Positions 44,953 through 53,052 of a stretch of DNA of 64,000 nt are shown in pieces. Source of the stretch: Pseudomonadota bacterium (GTDB lineage: Bacteria > Pseudomonadota > Alphaproteobacteria > Rhizobiales > Rhizobiaceae). Position numbers and translations under genes: made by a program. The DNA lies in NCBI GenBank assembly GCA_023451735.1, contig JAEXYH010000038.1:1-64000 (forward strand), read 5' to 3'. Below the pieces are notes generated by a model that made no database searches, had not been told where the DNA came from, and saw nothing but the letters and a program-made list of their open reading frames with translations. Position 1 is the first letter of the stretch; the number at the start of each line of letters is the position of its first letter.

Positions 44953-44966
44953 TTGACTTTGGTCAA
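44953..44966 (-). promoter_or_regulatory. FNR/NnrR-type operator before paz
   Basis: TTGAC-TTTG-GTCAA is a perfect palindrome of the CRP/FNR class (consensus TTGAT-N4-ATCAA). It stands 71 bases upstream of the pseudoazurin ATG, a suitable place for activation by FnrN, FixK or NnrR. Confidence 0.6.
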
Positions 44967-45011
44967 TAGAACCAAGGCTCCCCGTTTTTTTAGGGGGCAA
45001 TCACGACAACG

Positions 45012-45593
45012 TCAGTCACAGCGCATCTTTTCTTCCCAATGACGCCGGCAAAGCGAAACGTATTTCTCGTTTCCGCCGACCTCGACCTGTGCACCCTCGC
45101 GGATCACCTCGCCCGCGCCGTCCACCCTGACGACCATGGTCGCCTTGCGGCCGCAATGACAGATGGTCCTGACTTCCCGCAATTCGTCGGCAATCGCCAG
45201 CAGCTCGTACGAGCCTGGAAACAGCTTGCCCTGAAAATCCGTGCGCAGCCCGTAGGCCATGACGGGAATGCCGACCCGGTCGGAGACACGTGCCAGCTGC
45301 CACACCTGCTCAGCCGAAAGAAACTGCGCCTCATCGACGAAGACACAGGCGATAGGCTCTTCCGCATGCATGTTTGCGATAGCCGTGAAAAGGTCGTCCT
45401 CCCTATTGAAGGGAATGGCATCGGAAGAAAGCCCGATCCGCGACGCGACCTTGCCCTTGCCCGCTCGCTCGTCCAGCGCAGCGATGAAGATCACCGTGCG
45501 CATACCGCGTTCCCGATAGTTGTAGGATGCCTGCAGCAGCATTGTCGACTTGCCGGCATTCATCGTCGCGTAGTGAAAATAGAGCTTGGCCAT
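45012..45593 (-). CDS. tdk: Thymidine kinase
   Basis: A 193-residue type II thymidine kinase of the salvage pathway. The P-loop is ATMNAGKST (about 9-17), the Walker B/lasso part is CVFVDEAQFL, and the thymidine site lies in YGLRTDFQGKLFPGSYELL. The zinc-binding cysteines are partly present (ICHCGRKA and SLCRRHW), fewer than the four often seen. Monocistronic. Confidence 0.95.
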   Translation of the reverse strand: MAKLYFHYATMNAGKSTMLLQASYNYRERGMRTVIFIAALDERAGKGKVASRIGLSSDAIPFNREDDLFTAIANMHAEEPIACVFVDEAQFLSAEQVWQLARVSDRVGIPVMAYGLRTDFQGKLFPGSYELLAIADELREVRTICHCGRKATMVVRVDGAGEVIREGAQVEVGGNEKYVSLCRRHWEEKMRCD

Positions 45594-45671
45594 GGCGGCG
45601 TTTTCTTATCCTGAAGCCACAAGCGGAAGGGAGGGCGCCGGATAACCACAGATATTTGCGAGGAGAGGTGA

Positions 45672-45693
45672 CGCGGGGCTTTATCGCCCCGCG
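45672..45693. terminator. Stem-loop downstream of pit
   Basis: CGCGGGGC and GCCCCGCG form an 8-bp GC stem with loop TTTATC, four bases beyond the pit stop. No T tract; possible terminator or stabiliser. Confidence 0.5.
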
Positions 45694-45697
45694 ACGC

Positions 45698-46702
45698 TTA
45701 CCCCAATAAGGACGCGACCTGATAGGTGAGATAGGAGATCAGGGCTGCAGCCGGCATGGTCACGATCCAGGCGATGACGATATTGCCAGCAAGCCCCCAG
45801 CGCACCGCCGATACGCGTCGCGCGGCACCGACGCCGATGATCGCACCGGTGATCGTGTGGGTGGTCGAAACCGGAATGCCGAGCCATGTTGCGCCGAACA
45901 GGGTCAGCGCCCCGCCTGTCTCGGCGCAAAAACCCTGCATCGGGTTGAGCCGGGTGATCTTCGATCCCATCGTGTGGACGATCCGCCAGCCGCCGAATAG
46001 CGTGCCGAGCGCCATGGCCGACTGGCAGGTGATGACTACCCAGAAGGGCACGTAGAACTCCGAGCCGAGATAACCCTGGCTGAACAGGAGCACCGCGATG
46101 ATGCCCATCGTCTTTTGCGCATCATTGCCGCCATGGCCAAGCGAATAGAGCGAGGCGGAAATGAACTGCATGATCCGAAAGGTCCGGTCGACCGCAAACG
46201 GCGTCTGGCGCACGAAGATCCAGGACACCGCAAGCACGAACACGAGTGCCAGGAAAAATCCGATTGCCGGCGACATGAAGATCGCCCCGGCAGTCTTGAG
46301 GAACCCGCCCCAGACGATCGAGGAAATACCGACCTTGGCAAGACCCGCGCCGATCAGCCCGCCGACCAGCGCATGCGAGGAGCTGGATGGAATACCGAAA
46401 ATCCAGGTGACGATATTCCAGATGATCGCACCCATCAGCGCCGCAAAAATCACCGCCGGCGAGACGATGCCCGGATCGATAATGCCGGTGCCGAGCGTTT
46501 CCGCCACATGCAGACCGAAGAACATGAAGGCGATGAAATTGAAGAAGGCGGCCCACGCCACCGCATATTGCGGCTTGAGCACCCGGGTCGAGACGATCGT
46601 CGCGATCGAGTTTGCCGCGTCATGCAGGCCGTTGAGAAAATCGAAGAACAGCGCAATGCCGATCAATCCGACCAGCAGCGGAAAAGCGAGCGTCAGATCC
46701 AT
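45698..46702 (-). CDS. pit: Low-affinity inorganic phosphate transporter
   Basis: A 334-residue Pit-type phosphate symporter with about ten membrane helices. The two inverted family motifs are DFLNGLHDAANSIATIVSTR and GHGGNDAQKTMG, and GIPVSTTHTITGAIIGVG stands in the second half. Its ATG shares a base with the stop of the DUF47 gene (TGATG). The pair corresponds to the orfA-pit operon of Sinorhizobium meliloti, which is shut off by PhoB when phosphate is scarce. Confidence 0.95.
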   Translation of the reverse strand: MDLTLAFPLLVGLIGIALFFDFLNGLHDAANSIATIVSTRVLKPQYAVAWAAFFNFIAFMFFGLHVAETLGTGIIDPGIVSPAVIFAALMGAIIWNIVTWIFGIPSSSSHALVGGLIGAGLAKVGISSIVWGGFLKTAGAIFMSPAIGFFLALVFVLAVSWIFVRQTPFAVDRTFRIMQFISASLYSLGHGGNDAQKTMGIIAVLLFSQGYLGSEFYVPFWVVITCQSAMALGTLFGGWRIVHTMGSKITRLNPMQGFCAETGGALTLFGATWLGIPVSTTHTITGAIIGVGAARRVSAVRWGLAGNIVIAWIVTMPAAALISYLTYQVASLLG

Positions 46703-47346
46703 CAGACGTTCTCGATCACGATGCCGCTGATTTCATTGGCAACGTCCTCGAATCGATCAACGACCTTCTCCAGTTCGCTGTAGATCTCGCTGCCGATCAT
46801 ATAGGCCATGGCATTGCCGGAGGTGCCGTGACGCAGGAAGAGATCCTTCAGTCCCTGATCGTGCAGGTCGTCGGACCGACCCTCGACGCGCATCACCTCT
46901 TCCGCAATCGCACTGAGGCGCTGCGCATTGGCGCCGAGCTTGTCGAGCAGCGGGATGGCTTCCGCGACAAGATGCGCCGCCCTCACGACCTCCTCGCCCA
47001 TCTGCCGCATCAGCGGATCGAAATTAGACTGTTCGAACAGGCGAATGGTCTTCACCGTCTTGTGCATCATGTCGATCGCATCGTCCATCGACTGGATCAG
47101 ATCCTTGATGTCACCGCGATCGAAAGGCGTGATGAAGCTGCGGCGGACGGCAAGCAGCACGTCACGGGTAATGTTGTCGGCACGATCCTCGAGTGTCACG
47201 ATGCGCTCGCAATTGGCCTCGACATCCGTGCCGTTGAGCAGATCGCGCAGCGCTTCAGCCGCTTCGACCACCGTTCGCGAATGCTCGGAAAACATGTCGA
47301 AGAACTTGTCCTCGCGTGGCATCAACTTCCGGAAAATACTCATCAT
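46702..47346 (-). CDS. DUF47 (PhoU-like) Pit accessory protein
   Basis: A 214-residue helical protein of the DUF47/PhoU-like family (the OrfA position in the rhizobial orfA-pit operon). Conserved elements are FFDMFSEHSRTVVEAAEALR, TREDRADN-like LEDRADNITRDVL and FDRGDIKDLIQSMDDAIDMM. It is thought to modulate Pit activity. ATG 47346 or 47343 can serve. A Pho box lies 35 bases upstream. Confidence 0.93.
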   Translation of the reverse strand: MMSIFRKLMPREDKFFDMFSEHSRTVVEAAEALRDLLNGTDVEANCERIVTLEDRADNITRDVLLAVRRSFITPFDRGDIKDLIQSMDDAIDMMHKTVKTIRLFEQSNFDPLMRQMGEEVVRAAHLVAEAIPLLDKLGANAQRLSAIAEEVMRVEGRSDDLHDQGLKDLFLRHGTSGNAMAYMIGSEIYSELEKVVDRFEDVANEISGIVIENV

Positions 47347-47380
47347 GACACTAATCCCTGCTGCGGCACCGACATCAGGG

Positions 47381-47398
47381 CCGTCACAAAACTGTCAT
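47381..47398. promoter_or_regulatory. Pho box (PhoB operator)
   Basis: CCGTCAC-AAAA-CTGTCAT: two 7-base repeats 11 bases apart, matching the PhoB consensus CTGTCAT-N4-CTGTCAT in 12 of 14 repeat positions. It lies 35 bases from the DUF47-pit operon and 54 bases from the divergent Nudix gene. In Sinorhizobium PhoB represses orfA-pit through such a site. Confidence 0.75.
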
Positions 47399-47451
47399 AA
47401 AAGCCATCGGACCGCTGGAATCAACCGCAAAAATCGGCATTTAGACAGGAC

Positions 47452-47979
47452 ATGAAACCTGTCACGAAAGACCAGAAGCAGCAGAGCATCAGACAGAGCG
47501 TCAAGCCGCGGACGTTGCTGCAGCAGCTTGCGCAGATGCCGGAGAAGCTTTTCAGCGGCGAATTTCGCCAGCAATACGGCGCTCTCTGCTTCCGCCGAAC
47601 CGCCAATGGCGATGCAATCGAGATCCTCGTCATCACCTCGCGGGACAGCGGCCGCTGGATCATTCCCAAGGGCTGGCCGATGAAGAAAAAACAGCCGCAT
47701 GAGGCGGCCGAGATAGAAGCATGGCAGGAAGCAGGCGTTCGCGGTCGCGCCAAAAAGAAACCTGTCGGCCGCTATACCTATCTCAAATGGCTGGACAACG
47801 GCGATGTCGCCCCCTGTATCGTCGACGTCTTTCAGGTCGAAGTGACGGAGATCGAAAAGAACTACAAGGAACGCGGCCAGCGTGAACTCGCTTGGCTTCC
47901 ACCGGAGGAAGCTGCCCACCGCGTTCGCGAAATCGAACTCAAATCGCTCATCATCGACTTCAAGCCGAAGAAAAAATAA
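47452..47979 (+). CDS. Nudix hydrolase, diphosphoinositol-polyphosphatase-like
   Basis: A 175-residue Nudix-fold protein. RWIIPKGWPMKKKQPHEAA is typical of the DIPP-like group. The Nudix box deviates, however: the REUXEE core reads IEAWQE, so the Arg is Ile and one of the metal-binding Glu is Gln, and the preceding Glu is Lys. Activity may be altered. It is divergent from the DUF47-pit operon across the Pho box, which could influence it too. Confidence 0.85.
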   Translation: MKPVTKDQKQQSIRQSVKPRTLLQQLAQMPEKLFSGEFRQQYGALCFRRTANGDAIEILVITSRDSGRWIIPKGWPMKKKQPHEAAEIEAWQEAGVRGRAKKKPVGRYTYLKWLDNGDVAPCIVDVFQVEVTEIEKNYKERGQRELAWLPPEEAAHRVREIELKSLIIDFKPKKK

Positions 47980-47986
47980 CGCCCGA

Positions 47987-48514
47987 TCAGCCGAGAATGC
48001 CCAGAACAAAATCCGCCCGCTCGGCAACGGAAACCTTCGGCAGCACCACGACCTCGTAACCAAGCGCCGGATAGGCGGTACAAAGCCGCTCATATTCCTC
48101 GACGGCATCGGTCAGCGAATGGCGCCGCTCTGCGTCACCCTCATAGATTTCCGGCCACGGCGGCGTCATGAAAACCGTCGGGTGATACGGATGGAGAGCG
48201 TTCATAGGCTGGGCCACCGGCTCTCCGGTGGCCTGTTCCAACGCAAGCGCTGCGTCGATCAGCCCGCGATCGAAAAACGTCCAGCCTGTTTTTCCGGCCA
48301 CCGCCTCCCGGTCGGCTATGGCCGTCTCGATCGCCAGTCGTGCAAAGGCTGCGAGATCGACCCAGGGCAGTGCGCTCCCCTCACCTTCCAGTTCCCGTCT
48401 GACGACACGCCGGCCCGGCTCTTCCACGATGGCAAAGCCGCGCGAACCAATCTCGGTCAGAAGTGTCGACTTACCTCCGCCGGAACATCCGGAAATCACC
48501 ACGCACCGGTTCAT
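47987..48514 (-). CDS. AAA family ATP/GTP-binding protein
   Basis: A 175-residue P-loop protein of the AAA_28 type. Walker A is SGCSGGGKST near the N-terminus, followed by IVEEPGRRVVRREL and TFFDRGLIDAALAL, typical of this group of small predicted kinases or NTPases. The substrate is unknown. It is convergent with the Nudix gene, eight bases away. Confidence 0.87.
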   Translation of the reverse strand: MNRCVVISGCSGGGKSTLLTEIGSRGFAIVEEPGRRVVRRELEGEGSALPWVDLAAFARLAIETAIADREAVAGKTGWTFFDRGLIDAALALEQATGEPVAQPMNALHPYHPTVFMTPPWPEIYEGDAERRHSLTDAVEEYERLCTAYPALGYEVVVLPKVSVAERADFVLGILG

Positions 48515-48629
48515 GTCATGTCCTCTTCATGTTGTCGCGCCACCGATCGATGGCTAGCATATTTCAAATACGGAGCGCTTCGGTCTCCGTACTTCTCAAC
48601 GGCGACTCGACACCCCCGGGGGAAAAGCA

Positions 48630-49661
48630 ATGCGCTCATCCAAAATCGTCCACATCGTCACCTGCCATGCGGAAGGCGAAGTCGGTGATGTCATTGTCGG
48701 CGGCGTCGCTCCTCCTCCGGGTGAAACCATCTGGGAACAGTCGCGCTTTATCGCCAAAGACCAGGCCCTGAGGAATTTCGTCCTCAACGAACCCCGCGGC
48801 GGCGTCTTTCGCCATGTGAACCTTCTGGTCCCGCCGAAGAACCCGAAGGCCCAGATGGGCTGGATCATCATGGAGCCGGAGGATACGCCACCGATGTCCG
48901 GTTCGAACTCCATCTGCGTCTCTACCGTGCTCCTCGACAGCGGCATCATCCCGATGACCGAACCGGTGACGAAAATGGTGCTGGAAGCGCCGGCAGGACT
49001 GGTCGAGGTCGAAGCCGAATGCAGGAACGGCAAGGCCGAACGGATCACCGTCACCAATGTCAAAAGCTTCGCCCAGAAACTCGGCGTGTCGCTCGACGTC
49101 CCGGGCATCGGCGCCATCACGGTGGATACCGCCTATGGCGGTGACAGTTTTGTCGTCGTCGACCCGGAAGAGATCGGCATCGACCTCATTCCCGAAAATG
49201 CCCGCCTGATCGCCGAAACCGGCATCAGGATCACCAATGCCGCAAACCGGCAACTGGGGTTTTCACATCCGGAGGATACAGGCTGGAACCACATTTCCTT
49301 CTGCCTCTTCGCCGGAAAACCTTATCATGAGGATGGTCAGCTCTTGGCAAAATCCGTCGTCGCCATCCAGCCCGGCAAGATCGACCGTTCACCGACCGGC
49401 ACGGCCGTTTCGGCCCGCATGGCGCTTCTCAACGCACGCGGCCAGTTGGAAGAAGGCGGGAGCCTGACCGGCATCTCCATCATCGGCACACGTTTCGTCG
49501 GAAAAATCGTCAAGGAAACGACCATCGCTGGAGAAAAGGCCATCGTGCCATCGATCACCGGACGGGCATGGATCAGCGGAACGTCCCAACTGATGCTCGA
49601 CCCGTCCGACCCGTTTCCCGGCGGCTACAAGCTTTCCGACACATGGCCGATGCTCGGTTAG
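48630..49661 (+). CDS. Proline racemase superfamily protein (3-hydroxyproline dehydratase-like)
   Basis: A 343-residue member of the proline racemase superfamily. In racemases and epimerases two cysteines act as acid/base; here the first site is Ser90 (MSGSNS) and the second Thr256 (DRSPTGTAVSA). Thr at the second site is the mark of trans-3-hydroxy-L-proline dehydratases, which eliminate water instead of epimerising; Ser at the first site is less usual. So racemase activity is unlikely and a dehydratase-like role is the best guess. No hydroxyproline catabolic genes are adjacent. Confidence 0.88.
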   Translation: MRSSKIVHIVTCHAEGEVGDVIVGGVAPPPGETIWEQSRFIAKDQALRNFVLNEPRGGVFRHVNLLVPPKNPKAQMGWIIMEPEDTPPMSGSNSICVSTVLLDSGIIPMTEPVTKMVLEAPAGLVEVEAECRNGKAERITVTNVKSFAQKLGVSLDVPGIGAITVDTAYGGDSFVVVDPEEIGIDLIPENARLIAETGIRITNAANRQLGFSHPEDTGWNHISFCLFAGKPYHEDGQLLAKSVVAIQPGKIDRSPTGTAVSARMALLNARGQLEEGGSLTGISIIGTRFVGKIVKETTIAGEKAIVPSITGRAWISGTSQLMLDPSDPFPGGYKLSDTWPMLG

Positions 49662-49715
49662 GCAAGCGCACATATCAGTCACGTCGGCGAGCTTTCGATC
49701 TGTGAGCGCAATCCG

Positions 49716-50057
49716 TTAGTGAAACTCTCTCACCTCGATCGGTGCCCGGCAGGCGATGGAGGCCTTGCGCCCCCACTCGACCGCCTCGTCCATATCGGCA
49801 GCCTCCAGCACCCAGAAGCCGCCCATATGTTCGTCAGTCTTCAGACGCGGCCCGTCCGTGATGAACACCTGTCCGTCTGCTCCGGTTATGATCGATTTCG
49901 CCTCACGCGCCCGGTGCAGACCGCCGACGAAGAGCCGGATTCCGGCCGCCACCATCTCCTCGTTGAGCACGTCGATATCATGATGCATCGCCGCATCCTC
50001 AAGAGCGGCGGGATCGTAATCGTCCGGATGATGAACGGCGACCAGATAACGTGTCAT
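49716..50057 (-). CDS. YciI family protein
   Basis: A 113-residue single-domain protein of the YCII-related fold (dimeric alpha-beta barrel). VFITDGPRLKTDEHMGGFWV is the variant of the DGPF(A/T)E(T/S)KE motif of this family, often encoded with ECF sigma factors and involved in extracytoplasmic responses. No sigma gene is adjacent here. Function unknown. Confidence 0.88.
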   Translation of the reverse strand: MTRYLVAVHHPDDYDPAALEDAAMHHDIDVLNEEMVAAGIRLFVGGLHRAREAKSIITGADGQVFITDGPRLKTDEHMGGFWVLEAADMDEAVEWGRKASIACRAPIEVREFH

Positions 50058-50189
50058 GACTTCCTCCTCCAGGGATGACGGATTGCCCTCCCTTCACGCT
50101 AAAGACGAACGGCCGGACAGACAGCCGACACGCCATATGGAAAGTCGTTATGACAGGGCGAACCTTGCCGCCTCGGCAGACGCTCGTTT

Positions 50190-50912
50190 TCAGACGCTGG
50201 AAACGGCCTTTAACGGCCCCTGATAGACGACGATGCGTGCATGATAGGGAACGCGGGTATAAAGATCCATCATGTCCTGATTTACCAGCCGCACGCAGCC
50301 CGAAGACGTCGCCTTGCCGATCGATTGCCATTCGGGCGAGCCATGCAGGCGGTAAAGCGTGTCCTGACCGTTCTGGAAGATATAGAGGGCGCGGGCGCCA
50401 AGCGGGTTCTTGATGCCTGGATCCATGCCGCCATTTTCCACCGAATAGCGTGCAAGGCTCGGCTGGCGGGCGATCATGTCGGAAGGCACCTTCCACCGCG
50501 GCCATGGCTGGCGCCAGTGAACGGTGCCCTCGCCTTCCCAGGCGAACCCGTCACGACCGAGACCGACGCCATAGCGCATTGCGGTACCACCCGGCTCGGT
50601 AACATAGAGGAAACGGTTCGGCGTATCGACGACGACCGTGCCGGGCTTCTCTCCCGTCGGATCGATGACGCGCTGGCGGTAATATTTCGGATCGATCTGC
50701 TGGTAGGGAATGGCGGGCAGCTTATGCCCGGCATCTTCCACCGCTGCATACCGCGCCTGCAGTTCCGCTTCGCTCGGCGGGCCGACAGGACGCTGAGCCA
50801 CGGCAGGAACGGCGGAAGGCTGCGAGGTGGTGGTGCAGCCGGCCAACGCCGCCGTCATGGAGACGGAGCCGAGTACGAATGAGCGTCGCGAAAGATGAAA
50901 GGCAGAGGGCAT
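50190..50912 (-). CDS. L,D-transpeptidase (YkuD), exported
   Basis: A 240-residue cell-wall enzyme that makes 3-3 peptidoglycan cross-links or anchors proteins. The N-terminus has a twin-arginine motif (SRRSFVLG) and a lipobox LAGC with Cys26, so it may be a Tat-exported lipoprotein. The YkuD domain ends with the catalytic HGSPEW and ATSSGCVRLVNQD, including the nucleophilic Cys. Monocistronic. Confidence 0.93.
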   Translation of the reverse strand: MPSAFHLSRRSFVLGSVSMTAALAGCTTTSQPSAVPAVAQRPVGPPSEAELQARYAAVEDAGHKLPAIPYQQIDPKYYRQRVIDPTGEKPGTVVVDTPNRFLYVTEPGGTAMRYGVGLGRDGFAWEGEGTVHWRQPWPRWKVPSDMIARQPSLARYSVENGGMDPGIKNPLGARALYIFQNGQDTLYRLHGSPEWQSIGKATSSGCVRLVNQDMMDLYTRVPYHARIVVYQGPLKAVSSV

Positions 50913-51107
50913 GTATGGTGTTTCCGAAAATCAGCAGAGAGTGATGAGCCTCTATCAGCCGTCGCCTGCGTTAGATCAAGTCACAACAAGGGCATCGGAT
51001 CTAACACCGCTCCCGTGGGTGATTCTCGCCACACCACAAGCCCCACAGGTTCCCCTAGGGATAACATGTCGCAAATCCCCCCATGCTCGCGGCGTAAACG
51101 CACATGC

Positions 51108-51136
51108 TTGCCTGCCGCAGGAAGTTATTGATAATG
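51108..51136 (+). promoter_or_regulatory. Predicted choXWV promoter
   Basis: TTGCCT (51108-51113) and GATAAT (51130-51135) are 16 bases apart, about 31 bases before the choX ATG. No clear operator was found in the remaining 200 bases of this intergenic region. Confidence 0.45.
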
Positions 51137-51166
51137 GACAGGAACAAAGAAGAACGGGAGCAAATC

Positions 51167-52120
51167 ATGCGCATCCATAAATCGCTGGCATTCAGCCTCG
51201 CTTTTACCGCCTCCGTCTCGGGCCTCGCCGCCACGGCATCCGCTGCCGAACCGGCCGCCTGTGGCACCGTGCGTTTCTCCGATGTCGGCTGGACCGACAT
51301 CACCGCCACCACGGCAACCGCCTCCGTGCTCCTGAAGGCGCTGGGTTATCAGACGGATATCAAGGTCCTGTCCGTCCCGGTCACCTACTCGTCGCTGAAG
51401 AACAAGGATATCGACGTCTTCCTCGGCAATTGGATGCCGACCCAGGAAGCCGACGTCCGCCCCTATATCGACGAAAAGTCGATCGAATCCTTCGGCCCCA
51501 ATCTTACCGGCGCGAAATACACGCTTGCCACCAATGCCAAGGGCGCCGAACTCGGCATCAAGGATTTCAAAGACATCGCCGCTCACGCTGATGCGCTCGG
51601 CGGCAAGATCTACGGCATCGAACCCGGCAATGATGGCAACCGCCTGATCCTCGGCATGATCGAGAAGGACACGTTCGGCCTGAAGAAGCTGGAAGTGGTG
51701 GAATCCTCCGAACAGGGCATGCTCGCCCAGGTCGCCCGCGCCGACAAGGCAGGCGAGCCAGTCGTCTTCCTTGGCTGGGAACCGCATCCGATGAATGCCA
51801 ATTTCAAGCTGACCTACCTGACCGGCGGTGACGATGTATTCGGCCCCAATTTCGGCGGTGCGGAAGTCTACACCAATGTTCGCGCCGGCTTCACCGAGGA
51901 ATGCCCGAATGTTGGCGCCTTCATCAAGAACCTGAAATTCTCGCTGCCGATGGAAAACGAGATCATGGGCGGCATCCTGAATGACGGAGAAGAGCCGGAA
52001 GTTGCAGCAACCGACTGGCTGAAGGCCAATGGCAGCGTGATCGAGCCATGGCTTGCCGGCGTGACGACCAAGGACGGCAAGCCCGGCCTCGAAACCGTGA
52101 AGTCAGAACTCGGGCTCTGA
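51167..52120 (+). CDS. choX: Choline ABC transporter, periplasmic binding protein
   Basis: A 317-residue binding protein with signal peptide MRIHKSLAFSLAFTASVSGL ending near ATASA. It matches ChoX (OpuAC-type, quaternary-ammonium binding): TVRFSDVGWTDITATTATA and FLGNWMPTQEADVRPY carry Trp residues that form the aromatic choline box, with VVFLGWEPHPMN later. GGGAG upstream sets ATG 51167. First gene of choXWV; a stem-loop follows it. Confidence 0.94.
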   Translation: MRIHKSLAFSLAFTASVSGLAATASAAEPAACGTVRFSDVGWTDITATTATASVLLKALGYQTDIKVLSVPVTYSSLKNKDIDVFLGNWMPTQEADVRPYIDEKSIESFGPNLTGAKYTLATNAKGAELGIKDFKDIAAHADALGGKIYGIEPGNDGNRLILGMIEKDTFGLKKLEVVESSEQGMLAQVARADKAGEPVVFLGWEPHPMNANFKLTYLTGGDDVFGPNFGGAEVYTNVRAGFTEECPNVGAFIKNLKFSLPMENEIMGGILNDGEEPEVAATDWLKANGSVIEPWLAGVTTKDGKPGLETVKSELGL

Positions 52121-52131
52121 TCCCGATCAAC

Positions 52132-52154
52132 AAGGGCCGGGTTTCCGGCCCTTT
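52132..52154 (+). terminator. Stem-loop between choX and choW
   Basis: AAGGGCCGG and CCGGCCCTT form a 9-bp stem around GTTT, followed by T. Such structures behind binding-protein genes usually stabilise the upstream mRNA or partly end transcription, giving more binding protein than membrane subunits. Confidence 0.55.
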
Positions 52155-52191
52155 CGCCCTGCCTGTTTAATATTTTGAGGTGGTACCGGAC

Positions 52192-53052
52192 GTGAACTGG
52201 CTACCCGATTGGCTCGTCGATTCGAGCGGAAAGCTTCGCCTTGGCAATTGGGCGAAAAACACTGTCGACTGGCTGACGACCAATGCAAGCTGGTTTTTCG
52301 ACTGGCTGTCACATGTCCTGTCGAATGTCATCGATGCGCTGCTGGCGGTGCTGCAATATCCGCACCCTTTCCTGCTCATCGCGCTTTTCACGGCGCTGGC
52401 TTACGGGCTTCGACGTTCGCTCGGTATCACCGTATTCACCTGTCTCGGTCTATTGCTGATCTACAATCTGGGCTACTGGAAGGAAACGATCGAGACGCTC
52501 GCGCTCGTGCTCGCCGCAACCGTGGTCAGCATGGCGATCGGCATACCGCTCGGCATAGCAGCGGCAAGGCGCCAGTGGTTCTATGAAGGCTTGCGCCCGG
52601 TTCTCGACCTGATGCAGACCATCCCGACCTTCGTTTATCTGATCCCCGCCCTCATCCTGTTCGGCCTTGGCATGGTGCCGGGCCTGATTGCCACCGTGAT
52701 CTTTGCCATCCCCGCACCGATCCGCCTGACGCGCCTTGGCATCATCTCGACGCCGGGCGCCCTGACCGAGGCGGCCGTGGCCTTCGGCGCCACGCCGGCG
52801 CAGGTGCTGCGCAAGGTGGAACTCCCCTATGCCATGCCGCAGATCATGGCTGGCCTCACCCAGACCATCATGCTGTCGCTGTCGATGGTCGTCATCGCCG
52901 CGCTGGTCGGCGCGAACGGACTTGGCGTACCGGTCGTACGCGCGCTCAACACCGTCAATATTGCCCGCGGCTTCGAGGCCGGGCTGTGCATCGTCATCCT
53001 CGCCATCATCCTCGATCGCCTGTTCAAAAGCGGAAACGGAGATGCGACATGA
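52192..53052 (+). CDS. choW: Choline ABC transporter permease
   Basis: A 286-residue permease of the proline/glycine betaine type (ProW/OpuAB-like) with six to seven membrane helices. The EAA-type loop is EAAVAFGATPAQVLRKVELP. GTG 52192 is chosen since GAGGTGG at 52177-52183 is well spaced from it; GTG 52180 would overlap that site. It overlaps choV by four bases. Confidence 0.93.
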   Translation: MNWLPDWLVDSSGKLRLGNWAKNTVDWLTTNASWFFDWLSHVLSNVIDALLAVLQYPHPFLLIALFTALAYGLRRSLGITVFTCLGLLLIYNLGYWKETIETLALVLAATVVSMAIGIPLGIAAARRQWFYEGLRPVLDLMQTIPTFVYLIPALILFGLGMVPGLIATVIFAIPAPIRLTRLGIISTPGALTEAAVAFGATPAQVLRKVELPYAMPQIMAGLTQTIMLSLSMVVIAALVGANGLGVPVVRALNTVNIARGFEAGLCIVILAIILDRLFKSGNGDAT

